This document shows, piece by piece, positions 1 to 5,775 of a stretch of DNA of 8,822 bases. Under the pieces are notes generated by a model. It was given only the letters and a program-made list of their open reading frames with translations. It was not told the origin of the DNA and did not search any database. The DNA lies in NCBI GenBank assembly GCA_948902155.1, contig CAQVQZ010000086.1, forward strand, positions 1 to 8,822. The letters are read 5' to 3'. The translations under genes and the position numbers were made by a program. The DNA comes from an uncultured Oscillibacter sp. (GTDB taxonomy: Bacteria; Bacillota_A; Clostridia; Oscillospirales; Oscillospiraceae). Position 1 is the first letter of the stretch; each line of letters starts with the position of its first letter.

Positions 1-99
1 TCATTCTCCCACGCAGTTTCGGAATTTATACGCCTCTTTCCGCAAACATTGCGTCGCGTCGTGGGAGGGACAAATTCCGGCGTCCTCGCCCCAAGTCAT
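1..99. repeat. Unidentified structured element at the window edge
   Basis: This gene-free segment has strong internal symmetry. CTCCCACG (6-13) is complementary to CGTGGGAG (60-67), CGGAATTT (20-27) to AAATTCCG (72-79), and CGCAA (41-45) to TTGCG (49-53). The two 8-bp pairings cross, giving a pseudoknot-compatible topology, while the third is a simple hairpin inside. The minus strand also has a 32-codon ORF from ATG at 99-97 to TGA at 3-1; it has no clear ribosome site and I do not recognise the peptide. The element may continue left of the window. It could be a dispersed repeat, a structured RNA, or the 3' part of a neighbouring transcript. Positions 100-143 hold only a GGGCGG/CCGCCC palindrome (130-142) directly after the lipoprotein stop codon; it has no T-tract, so I do not call it a terminator. 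Confidence 0.35.
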
Positions 100-143
100 C
101 CTATGTGAGACCCGGCGGGGATGTGCGGAGGGCGGACCGCCCG

Positions 144-752
144 TCAAGCGCCTTCTTCCGCCATTGTATCATAAAAGGCGAAGCTCGTAAAGTCCGCCGT
201 CAAAAGGATTTCCCCGTCCACGGCGATTTCTCCCCGGACCGGGGTCCCGCCCTCCTGGCGGAGCCAGAGGGTGGAGAGGATTTTTCCGTCCCTCACGCCG
301 CTCTGGTCCACAGTGAGCCGGAGGCAGGGCACGCCGTTCCACTCCTCCTGGTTCTCTTCCAGCAGCCAGCCGTCCCGGAGGGCGTTCATCAGCCGGGGCA
401 GGCAGGCGGCGGGGCTGATCTCCTCCTCGCCGCCGAGGGTCCCGGCGTTGAGGCTTTCGCCCTGGTATTCCAGCCGCCAGTCCGGCTCGTTGATCACGGC
501 CTTCACCCCGGCGATGATCTCCGGCGACAGCACCTCCACCACGCACTCCCCGCCGGGGACATACTCGCAGCGCAGCCCGGCCTCCCAGGCCAGCCCCTCC
601 TGATCGCAGGAGACCACGGCCTCCATGGAACAGCCCGCCATGTCGTGGTATTGGTCCCGCAGATCGACTGTCTCCAGTTCCCCTTCCCCGCCGCCGCAGG
701 CCGCCAGCAGCAGAAGAAGGGCCATCATTGGTACGCACTTCCCCAGGCGCAC
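144..752 (-). CDS. Small lipoprotein, GerS/LolA-like family
   Basis: This encodes a predicted membrane-anchored lipoprotein of 202 residues. I chose the GTG start at 752-750 because AAGGTGG (766-760) lies 7 nt upstream; a TTG at 797 in the same frame has no such site. The N-terminus has a basic stretch, a hydrophobic core and a lipobox ending LLAAC, with Cys19 as the lipidated residue, then a glycine-rich tether. The rest looks beta-rich with several cysteines and ends in a strand-like GEILLTADFTSFAF segment, resembling clostridial LolA-fold lipoproteins. In Clostridia such genes often lie near nnr and alanine racemase genes, and C. difficile GerS is one of this type; here nnr lies upstream on the same strand. 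A role in envelope or spore lipoprotein biology is inference from family and context. It is separated from nnr by 554 bp with terminator-like hairpins, so it may be transcribed separately, but I found no convincing promoter. Confidence 0.75.
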   Translation of the reverse strand: MRLGKCVPMMALLLLLAACGGGEGELETVDLRDQYHDMAGCSMEAVVSCDQEGLAWEAGLRCEYVPGGECVVEVLSPEIIAGVKAVINEPDWRLEYQGESLNAGTLGGEEEISPAACLPRLMNALRDGWLLEENQEEWNGVPCLRLTVDQSGVRDGKILSTLWLRQEGGTPVRGEIAVDGEILLTADFTSFAFYDTMAEEGA

Positions 753-852
753 CGAAAAACCACCTTTCTGTTGAAATTGGAATAAAATCAGAAACAAGAT
801 TCAGGATTACGGACTTGGAATGTCTCGCAAATCCGCATCCCCGGAACCGCAG

Positions 853-867
853 GCGGCTGATAGCCGC
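853..867. repeat. Short hairpin GCGGCT-GAT-AGCCGC
   Basis: A perfect 6-bp stem with a 3-nt loop lies upstream of the lipoprotein gene. There is no T-tract on either side, so it does not look like an intrinsic terminator. It may belong to the repeat-rich intergenic block or to the lipoprotein mRNA leader. No function is assigned. Confidence 0.35.
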
Positions 868-913
868 TCTTACATAGGTAGGACCTTCAGGAAAATAGCG
901 GCGCCCCTCCACC

Positions 914-928
914 CCCAATGTCATTGGG
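914..928. repeat. Perfect palindrome CCCAATG-T-CATTGGG
   Basis: Seven-base arms flank a single T. The size suits a dimeric protein binding site, but no promoter is recognisable beside it and it abuts the bi-hairpin repeat, so it may simply be part of the repeat block. No function is assigned. Confidence 0.35.
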
Positions 929-933
929 TTCAG

Positions 934-960
934 AGAAAAAAGCCTCCTTTTGAAAGGAGG
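934..960 (-). terminator. Intrinsic terminator-like hairpin (minus strand), inside repeat copy 1
   Basis: Read on the minus strand, an 8-bp stem (CCTCCTTT at 960-953 with AAAGGAGG at 950-943) is followed by C and six T residues (941-936), then CTC. This is the classic layout of a rho-independent terminator. It would stop transcripts coming from nnr before the lipoprotein gene. The same bases form the first stem of a repeated element, so the termination function may be incidental. Confidence 0.5.
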
Positions 961-989
961 TGGCACGGCGAAGCCGTGACGGAGGATTG
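937..989 (+). repeat. Bi-hairpin intergenic repeat, copy 1
   Basis: Two adjacent stem-loops are present: CCTCCTTT/AAAGGAGG (943-950/953-960) and CACGGC-GAA-GCCGTG (964-978), followed by ACGGAGGATTG. A copy in reverse orientation lies at 1132-1180 and a diverged one in the same orientation at 1247-1294. The shared order (A-tract, stem 1, stem 2, GGAGG-RTT tail) with different stem sequences shows compensatory change, which suggests that the folded form is conserved. It resembles dispersed palindromic repeats or MITE ends seen in GC-rich Clostridia; I could not check other genome copies. Confidence 0.55.
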
Positions 990-1030
990 CCGCAGGGGGC
1001 ATCTCCTATCACCCGACTAGCAATCGGAGA

Positions 1031-1089
1031 GAATCCGCAGAGATTTTCTTTAAAACATGTTTTATCATTGAAGAAAAACTCACAGATTC
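1031..1089. repeat. Large AT-rich imperfect inverted repeat between repeat copies 1 and 2
   Basis: Outer arms GAATC (1031-1035) and GATTC (1085-1089) enclose GAGATTTTCTT (1040-1050) and AAGAAAAACTC (1071-1081), which pair with one mismatch. Inside is a perfect 14-bp palindrome, TAAAACATGTTTTA (1051-1064). This AT-rich block stands out in a GC-rich region and sits centrally between two inverted copies of the bi-hairpin repeat, as the core of a small non-autonomous element might. It carries no ORF that I consider real. Confidence 0.55.
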
Positions 1090-1131
1090 CCCCCTTTATT
1101 GCCAGCTTTGCATAGAGGAAAATCCCTACAA

Positions 1132-1180
1132 CAATCCCCACCCGCCTCCGGCGGGAGCCCCTTTCAAAAGGGGCCCTTTT
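1132..1180 (-). repeat. Bi-hairpin intergenic repeat, copy 2 (inverted)
   Basis: Read on the minus strand this has the same order as copy 1: an A-rich run, then GCCCC-type stem 1 (GCCCCTTT 1157-1164 with AAAGGGGC 1167-1174), stem 2 (CCCGCC 1141-1146 with GGCGGG 1150-1155), and a GGGGATTG tail (1139-1132). On the plus strand stem 1 is followed by CCTTTTTCTT, so it is terminator-like in that direction. Together with copy 1 it frames about 140 bp containing the AT-rich inverted repeat, like terminal inverted repeats of a roughly 250-bp element. Confidence 0.5.
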
Positions 1181-1246
1181 TCTTGCGCCGGAGGAAAGAA
1201 CACCGTATCTATAGCAACGTCATTCCGTTCCGCGCGCATCACCTTG

Positions 1247-1297
1247 AGCCCCTTCGCAAGGGCTGTCGCCGCCGAAAGCGGTGACGGAGGGTTTTCC
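1247..1297 (+). repeat. Bi-hairpin intergenic repeat, copy 3 (diverged)
   Basis: Stem 1 pairs AGCCC...TT (1247-1254, one bulged C) with AAGGGCT (1258-1264). Stem 2 pairs GTCGCCGC (1265-1272) with GCGGTGAC (1278-1285) across a CGAAA loop, with one G-T pair. GTGACGGAGG-GTT then follows, matching the GTGACGGAGG-ATT tail of copy 1. It ends about 10 bp from the nnr stop codon, so it would be the first structure in the nnr 3' untranslated region. Positions 1181-1246 hold nothing else I can identify. Confidence 0.45.
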
Positions 1298-1306
1298 CCG
1301 CCGAGG

Positions 1307-2857
1307 TCAAATCCCCACTTCCCGCACCACGCCGGGAAACTGCCGGATTACATCCTCCGGCGTCATGCAGTACTCCGTCATCTCCTCCGCCGCCAAGTCC
1401 CCGGCCCGGCCGTGGAGCCACACGCCCCCCGCCGCCGCCAGAATCGGAGCCGCGCCCTGGGCCAGCAGCGAGGCAATCAGCCCCGTCAGCACGTCGCCGC
1501 TGCCGCCCTTGGCCAGACCGGAGTTCCCCGTGGTGTTCACCAGCGCGTTGCCCTCCGGCCCGGCGGTGACGGTCCGGTGCCCCTTCAGCACCAGGATGCA
1601 CCCATGGGCCTGGGCGAAGCGCCGGGCCGCGTCCACCCGGCTTCCCTTCGCCGCCGCGTCGCCCCCAATCCGGGCGAATTCCCCATCATGGGGCGTCAGG
1701 ATGGTGACCCGTCCCCGGCGCTGGTCCAAAATATCTATATGTCCCTCCAAGGCGTTTATGCCGTCGGCGTCCAGAACCACCGGCTTTTCCGTAGCCAGCA
1801 GGACCTCCCGAATCAGCTTCGCCGTCTCCTCATGCCGCCCCAGTCCGGGGCCGATGGCGAGAACGCCGCAGCCCTCCAGCTTTTTCAGAAGCACCGGCAG
1901 GGCCTTCCGCCGGACCATGCCGCCCCATGAAGTCTCCAGGGGGAAGGGCATGGCGGAGGTACAGCGGACCGTCTCGATTTCCCAAATGCTGTCCGGCACC
2001 CCCAGGTACACCAGCCCGCAGCCGGAGCGCACCGCCGCCTCGGCGGCGAGATAGGGCGCGCCGGTGTAGCCCACGGCCCCGCCCACGATAAGGAGCTTGC
2101 CGAAGTCCCCCTTGTGGCCGTCGGCCTTCCGGGGCGGCAGGGCGGCCCGGGCAAAATCGGCCTCCACCGTCTGGGCGGGGCAGACCACTTCCCGGACCAG
2201 GCCGGCGGGGATGCCTATGTCCCGGACGGTGACGATGCCGGAGAGCAGCGCGCCCTCGCCGATGGCCTGGCCGATCTTCTTCAGGCTGAAGGTGACGGTC
2301 CGGTCCGCCCGGACCGCCCGTCCCAGGACCCGCCCGGTGTCGGCCTCCACGCCGCTGGCGATGTCCGCTGAGACCACGGGAGCCTTGCAGCGGTTGATGA
2401 GGTCGATGGCGGCGGCGAATTTGGAATCCGGCTCGATCTCCCGGGAGAGGCCCACGCCGAAAATGGCGTCCACTACGGCCTGGCTGCTCCTGGTCCAGGC
2501 GGCCTGGGACTGGTCCTCCGGGTCGAAGGCTTCCAGCTCCACGCCGCACTCGCTGAGCCGTCCGGTTTCCTCCATGGCGTCGGGGGTGAGGCGGTCATAG
2601 TCGCCCACCAGAAACACCCGGACCCGGATGCCCGTCAAAAAGAGGAACCGGGCCGCGCCGATGCCGTCCCCGCCGTTGTTGCCCGCGCCGCAGAAGACGG
2701 CCGCGCGGCACTTGCCGGAGCGGTCCGGCAGCAGGTCCAGCACCGCCTGGGCCACCTCCGCCGCCGCCCGCTCCATCAGGTCGATGGAGGGGATGTTTCT
2801 CTCCTCGATGGCCCGCCGGTCCAATTCCCGGAGCTGGGCCGCTGTCGCCAGCCGCAT
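1307..2857 (-). CDS. nnr: Bifunctional NAD(P)H-hydrate epimerase / ADP-dependent NAD(P)H-hydrate dehydratase
   Basis: This cytosolic metabolite-repair enzyme of 516 residues epimerises hydrated NAD(P)H and dehydrates the S form back to NAD(P)H using ADP. The N-terminal YjeF_N epimerase domain covers about residues 1-220, with GAGNNGGDG at 57-65, the VVDAIFGVG segment near 128-136, and SADIASGVEADTG at 163-175. The C-terminal ribokinase-like dehydratase domain covers about 235-510, with GPGLGR (336-341), LDADGINAL (362-370), TPHDGEF (388-394), KGH (425-427), and NSGLAKGGSGDVLTG (445-459) including the catalytic GSGD aspartate at 455. Length is normal for the fused bacterial form. The ATG at 2857 has GGAGGT (2870-2865) 7 nt upstream. 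A promoter lies at 2924-2952. acpS, a frequent upstream partner in Firmicutes, is absent here. Confidence 0.97.
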   Translation of the reverse strand: MRLATAAQLRELDRRAIEERNIPSIDLMERAAAEVAQAVLDLLPDRSGKCRAAVFCGAGNNGGDGIGAARFLFLTGIRVRVFLVGDYDRLTPDAMEETGRLSECGVELEAFDPEDQSQAAWTRSSQAVVDAIFGVGLSREIEPDSKFAAAIDLINRCKAPVVSADIASGVEADTGRVLGRAVRADRTVTFSLKKIGQAIGEGALLSGIVTVRDIGIPAGLVREVVCPAQTVEADFARAALPPRKADGHKGDFGKLLIVGGAVGYTGAPYLAAEAAVRSGCGLVYLGVPDSIWEIETVRCTSAMPFPLETSWGGMVRRKALPVLLKKLEGCGVLAIGPGLGRHEETAKLIREVLLATEKPVVLDADGINALEGHIDILDQRRGRVTILTPHDGEFARIGGDAAAKGSRVDAARRFAQAHGCILVLKGHRTVTAGPEGNALVNTTGNSGLAKGGSGDVLTGLIASLLAQGAAPILAAAGGVWLHGRAGDLAAEEMTEYCMTPEDVIRQFPGVVREVGI

Positions 2858-2923
2858 AGGTCATACCTCCATACCGCCGGCGAGGCCGGCGCTGAATTTT
2901 GAACGCTCTGTGAACTCATGACA

Positions 2924-2952
2924 AGTATAGCCGTTTTTCGCCAAAAACGCAA
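2924..2952 (-). promoter_or_regulatory. Sigma-A-type promoter for nnr
   Basis: On the minus strand TTGCGT (2952-2947) and TATACT (2929-2924) are separated by 17 bp. Transcription would start near 2917, about 60 bases before the nnr ATG. The spacer contains an inverted repeat, CGTTTTT (2932-2938) with AAAAACG (2943-2949), which could be a repressor site or chance. The promoter sits just after the terminator of the preceding operon, which supports nnr as an independent unit. Confidence 0.65.
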
Positions 2953-2985
2953 GGGACCCTTTCGGGTTCGCGCACACTGGGAACG

Positions 2986-3013
2986 GAAAAAGGCGGAGGC
3001 TTGCGCCTCCGCC
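2986..3013 (-). terminator. Intrinsic terminator downstream of the ABC-2 transporter operon
   Basis: On the minus strand a perfect 9-bp stem, GGCGGAGGC (3013-3005) with GCCTCCGCC (3000-2992), closed by a GCAA tetraloop, is followed by TTTTTCC (2991-2985). It faces transcripts arriving from the gntR-ATPase-permease operon, which would therefore carry a 3' untranslated region of about 250 nt. It also insulates the nnr promoter that follows. Confidence 0.85.
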
Positions 3014-3242
3014 CCAAAAACCCCTTAGCGCCTGATTTAAAACCGTCCAAATGATGCCTTGGAGCGCCTTTTTCGCCGGAACTATGTTGATTTGACTTGA
3101 AATTCATCAGGATTCCCGCATCAAATCGCCTTGCCTGACAAGTCGGATAGCTGTTGGCGGCTTTGCTGCCTTACGAATATCACATACCCTGCGGGTAAAA
3201 ATCTGCCTTCAATCCAGCATTCCGCCGGTTTTCAAACAGACT
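3014..3242. other. Unassigned 229-bp gene-free stretch, candidate 3' UTR element or repeat
   Basis: No convincing gene is present. A possible 63-codon minus-strand ORF (3107-2916) runs through the terminator and the nnr promoter, so I reject it. The stretch is more AT-rich than the flanking genes and contains short complementary pairs: GATTTGA/TCAAATC arms (about 3092-3130), ACCC-GCA-GGGT (3187-3197), and TCCAA/TTGGA around 3047-3063. These could form a branched RNA ahead of the terminator on the minus strand. Alternatively it is a decayed or non-autonomous mobile sequence inserted directly after the permease stop codon. Confidence 0.3.
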
Positions 3243-3878
3243 CTATCTTCTCCGGCAGTACCCCGCCGCGCTGACCACGAAGGAAGCCAACAGCGCCCCC
3301 GCCAGAATCAGACACCCCGCCGTCCAGCGCATTCCCCCGGCCATGGAAACCAGGGCCGGGGCCCAGCCCACGCCGCCGTCTCCGATCTGGTTGAAAAAGG
3401 CGCTCAGCGCCAGCACGGGAAGCATATTGGCGAACCGCGCCGCCGGGAGCCTGAACCAGTAATAGACCGGAAGGGTGCAGGCCGCCCAGGCCGCCGGAAT
3501 CACCGCCGCCAGAAACGCCGACAGCCCCAGCTCCAGCGGCGCGAAGCGCCCGTAGACCGCGAAAAACACCAGATTGGCCCCCACTGCTCCCACCGCGCAG
3601 GGCAGGGCCGTCAGCAGCGCGGCGGCGTACTTCCCCGCCACCACGGTCCCGCCCCGCAGGGGCAGGACCCGCTGGTAATTCCCCCAGTCCCCTTCTTTCT
3701 CAAAGGCCAGCACGTTCAGCGCTCCCGCGCACATGCTCATTCCGGCGGACAGCACCAGCCCCGCGTACACGCCGCCCGCCACCGTGAACAGCACCGCCAG
3801 GGCCCCGCACGCCAGCAGGCCCCGCTTGTCCAGAGTCCTGAACAGCAGGCAGAGGTCTTTATAAACAATTCCCCGCAC
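3243..3878 (-). CDS. ABC-2-type transporter permease (second of a tandem pair)
   Basis: This is an integral membrane protein of 211 residues with about six predicted membrane segments, lacking any ATPase domain. The GTG start at 3878 lies 5-7 nt after AGGAGG and overlaps the preceding permease gene by 20 nt, pointing to translational coupling. The segment FEKEGDWGNYQRVLPLRGGTVV near residues 60-80 matches the cytoplasmic loop of ABC2_membrane_5 (PF13346)-type permeases (EK-W-Y--LP-S---VV--KY). It is clearly paralogous to the upstream permease: both begin MRGI-YKD, share GGTVVAGKYAA-LLTAL, and end in AGYCRR. The two probably form a heterodimer energised by the ATPase encoded upstream. The substrate is unknown; antimicrobial or peptide export is inferred from the operon type. 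Confidence 0.85.
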   Translation of the reverse strand: MRGIVYKDLCLLFRTLDKRGLLACGALAVLFTVAGGVYAGLVLSAGMSMCAGALNVLAFEKEGDWGNYQRVLPLRGGTVVAGKYAAALLTALPCAVGAVGANLVFFAVYGRFAPLELGLSAFLAAVIPAAWAACTLPVYYWFRLPAARFANMLPVLALSAFFNQIGDGGVGWAPALVSMAGGMRWTAGCLILAGALLASFVVSAAGYCRRR

Positions 3879-4527
3879 GCCGTCCTCCTCTCCGGCAGTA
3901 CCCCGCCGTGCTCGCCGCCAGGGAAAGCCCGTACATCCCCGCCAGGGCCAGCAGGCCGAACAGCAGACAGGAAATGACGTTTCCCGCCGAAGGCATCAGG
4001 TCGGAGACCGCCCACATGCCGTCCTCGAAATTCTTCACGGTGAAAAACAGGGGAAACACCAAAAGGATGCTGACATACTGAGACACCTGGAAGCTGAACC
4101 AATAGCAAACCGGCAGGCTCACCGCCGCCCAGGCCACCGGAATCGCCACCGCCAGCAGCGCCGACAGTCCCAGCGCCGCCGGAAGGAAGGTCCGGTAAAC
4201 GGCAAAGACCGCCAGATTCAGCGCAATGCCGATTCCCAGACTGACCAGAGCCGTCAGCAGCACGGCGGCGTATTTCCCCGCCACCACGGTCCCGCCGCTC
4301 ACCGGCAGGGTCCGCTGGTACTTTTCCCACTCGGACTTTTCCTCTTTTTCAAAGACCATCACATTCAGGATGCCCACCGTCATGTCCACCATGATGGAAG
4401 CCAGCATGCCCGCATACGCGCCGTTCTTCGTCGCCAGAATGGCCAGCGCCGCCCCGGCAATAAGCAGCACCCGGACGTCCAGGCACCGGAAAAACAGGCG
4501 CATATCTTTGTAAATTATTCCCCGCAT
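3859..4527 (-). CDS. ABC-2-type transporter permease (first of a tandem pair)
   Basis: This is a 222-residue polytopic membrane protein with about six hydrophobic segments. ATG at 4527 is preceded by a GGGGGA-type ribosome site and overlaps the end of the ATPase gene by 13 nt. The loop VFEKEEKSEWEKYQRTLPVSGG around residues 58-79 is typical of PF13346-like permeases found with YtrA/PmtR-regulated exporters. It is paralogous to the next gene, with near-identical DNA at 4265-4296 and 3623-3654. Its C-terminus continues past AGYCRR with a nine-residue basic tail (GGRRAGNCL); that tail is encoded by the ribosome site and start of the next gene, so it is probably a by-product of the overlap. Confidence 0.85.
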   Translation of the reverse strand: MRGIIYKDMRLFFRCLDVRVLLIAGAALAILATKNGAYAGMLASIMVDMTVGILNVMVFEKEEKSEWEKYQRTLPVSGGTVVAGKYAAVLLTALVSLGIGIALNLAVFAVYRTFLPAALGLSALLAVAIPVAWAAVSLPVCYWFSFQVSQYVSILLVFPLFFTVKNFEDGMWAVSDLMPSAGNVISCLLFGLLALAGMYGLSLAASTAGYCRRGGRRAGNCL

Positions 4528-5366
4528 GACGCTTCCCCCTTGATATAAAACAGCATGATGTCCTCCAGAGACGCGGCGTCCGCCACGGCCTTGGGGTACT
4601 TCCGCCCGGCGGCGGCCCGGTCCCGGACCAGATACTCCGCGCTGACCCCGGTCTCCCGGCGGGCGATGTAATCGTCCACTTCCGTGCTCTTCCCGCAGCG
4701 GAGGATGCCGTAACAGTCCAGCAGGACGTCCTTCTCCTCCTCGAAGACAATCTTCCCCTGGTGGATCAGCACCACGTAGTCCGCGATCTTCTGGATGTCC
4801 GAGGTGATGTGGGAGGAAAAGAAGACGGAATGCTCTTCATCCTGGATAAAATCCAGCAGCAGGTCCAGAATCTCGTCCCGGACCACCGGGTCCAGCCCCG
4901 CCGTGGCCTCGTCCAGAATCAGCAGCCTGGGCTTGTGGGCCAGGGCGGCGGAGATGGCCAGCTTCATCTTCATGCCCTTGGAGAGGGTCTTGACTCGCTG
5001 TCTCTCCGGCAGGGCGAACCGGGCCAGGTACTCCCGGTACAATTGGCTGTCCCAGGCGGAATAGACCCCGGAGAGGACCTTTTCCACGTCCAGGGGCGTA
5101 AAGACCTCCGGGAAGTTGCAGGCGTCGAAGACCACGCCCACGTCCGCCCGGACGGCGGGGTCCGCCGGGTCCCGGCCCAGGACCTCCACGGTCCCTCCGT
5201 CCCGCTTCAGCTCGTTTAAAATCAGGTTGATGGTGGTGCTCTTCCCCGCGCCGTTCTCGCCGATGAAGCCCACGATGCGCCCCTGGGGCACCTGAAAGGA
5301 CACATGGTCCAGGGTAAAGTCCGGGAAGCGCTTGCAGAGGTCCCGGACCAGGATGCTGTTTTCCAT
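4515..5366 (-). CDS. ABC transporter ATP-binding protein, YtrB/EcsA-like
   Basis: This is a 283-residue nucleotide-binding subunit that should power the two downstream permeases at the cytoplasmic face of the membrane. Visible motifs are Walker A GENGAGKST (36-44), signature LSKGM (128-132, a variant of LSGGQ usual in this subfamily), Walker B LLILDEATAGLD (148-159), and the H-loop histidine in FFSSHITSD (186). The Q-loop position reads VVFDACNF, without an obvious glutamine. A C-terminal extension of about 75 residues follows the core. ATG at 5366 has AGGAG 7 nt upstream and begins 2 nt after the gntR stop. The order GntR-ATPase-permeases matches YtrAB- and PmtR/Pmt-type systems, known in Firmicutes to respond to cell-wall antibiotics or export peptides; the actual substrate cannot be read from sequence. 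Confidence 0.92.
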   Translation of the reverse strand: MENSILVRDLCKRFPDFTLDHVSFQVPQGRIVGFIGENGAGKSTTINLILNELKRDGGTVEVLGRDPADPAVRADVGVVFDACNFPEVFTPLDVEKVLSGVYSAWDSQLYREYLARFALPERQRVKTLSKGMKMKLAISAALAHKPRLLILDEATAGLDPVVRDEILDLLLDFIQDEEHSVFFSSHITSDIQKIADYVVLIHQGKIVFEEEKDVLLDCYGILRCGKSTEVDDYIARRETGVSAEYLVRDRAAAGRKYPKAVADAASLEDIMLFYIKGEASCGE

Positions 5367-5368
5367 AG

Positions 5369-5746
5369 TCAGTCTCCTTCTTCGTAGAATAGGGTCAGGA
5401 TGCCCGTCAGGCGGTCCAAGGGAATGCCGTTGGACCGGCCGATCTCCGCCACCTTTTGCAGCAGCCCCTCCGCCTCCCGGAGCCGCTCCTCCCGGATAAA
5501 CTCCTGGTTCTGTGCGGCCACAAAGCTGCCCTTGCCGGAAACGGTTTCGATGAAGCCGTCCCGGGTCAGGTCCTCATAGGCCCGCTGGACCGTGATGACG
5601 CTGAGGTGCAGCTCCTTGGCCAGGGCCCGCATGGAGGGCAGGGCCTCCCCGGCGGAGAGGGTTCCGTCCATGATCTGGCTTTTGACCTGCCGGCAGATCT
5701 GCTCGTAGATGGGCCTGCCGCTACTGTTGCTGATGAGGATATCGAT
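5369..5746 (-). CDS. GntR-family transcriptional regulator, YtrA subfamily; start codon unresolved
   Basis: This small DNA-binding repressor has the winged helix recognisable as LPSMRALAKELHLSVITVQRAYEDL followed by GFIETVSGKGSFV, then a short helical C-terminus, without the effector domain of larger GntR proteins. The conserved N-terminus is encoded in frame from 5746 (IDILISNSSGRPIYEQI...), giving 125 residues, the usual YtrA size, but this frame has no ATG, GTG or TTG upstream of the ATG at 5671. Starting at 5671 would give 100 residues and lose the first helix of the domain. An ATG at 5751-5749 is out of frame by one base. Either ATC at 5746 is used (a run of seven G lies 7 nt upstream), or an indel or sequencing error broke the start. 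First gene of its operon, probably autoregulatory. Confidence 0.85.
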   Translation of the reverse strand: MDILISNSSGRPIYEQICRQVKSQIMDGTLSAGEALPSMRALAKELHLSVITVQRAYEDLTRDGFIETVSGKGSFVAAQNQEFIREERLREAEGLLQKVAEIGRSNGIPLDRLTGILTLFYEEGD

Positions 5747-5775
5747 ACCATCACCCCCCCGTGCTTTTTATGCTG

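Noticed and set aside
1..99. 32-codon minus-strand ORF as a real small protein gene
   Set aside because: No recognisable ribosome site, unknown peptide, and the same bases are better explained by the inverted repeats; kept only as an alternative.
169..1002. 277-codon minus-strand open frame spanning the lipoprotein gene and the repeat block
   Set aside because: It runs through the hairpin repeats and overlaps the lipoprotein in another register, with Arg/Gly-rich low-complexity sequence.
937..1297. CRISPR array
   Set aside because: Only three diverged, differently oriented palindromic units with unequal spacing, and no cas genes.
1281..2054. Plus-strand open frames of 228 and 257 codons opposite nnr
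   Set aside because: They are antisense to a highly conserved enzyme domain and have Arg/Pro/Ser-rich composition typical of shadows.
2916..3107. 63-codon minus-strand ORF
   Set aside because: It spans a strong intrinsic terminator and the nnr promoter, and has a Lys/Arg/Pro-rich sequence without family features.
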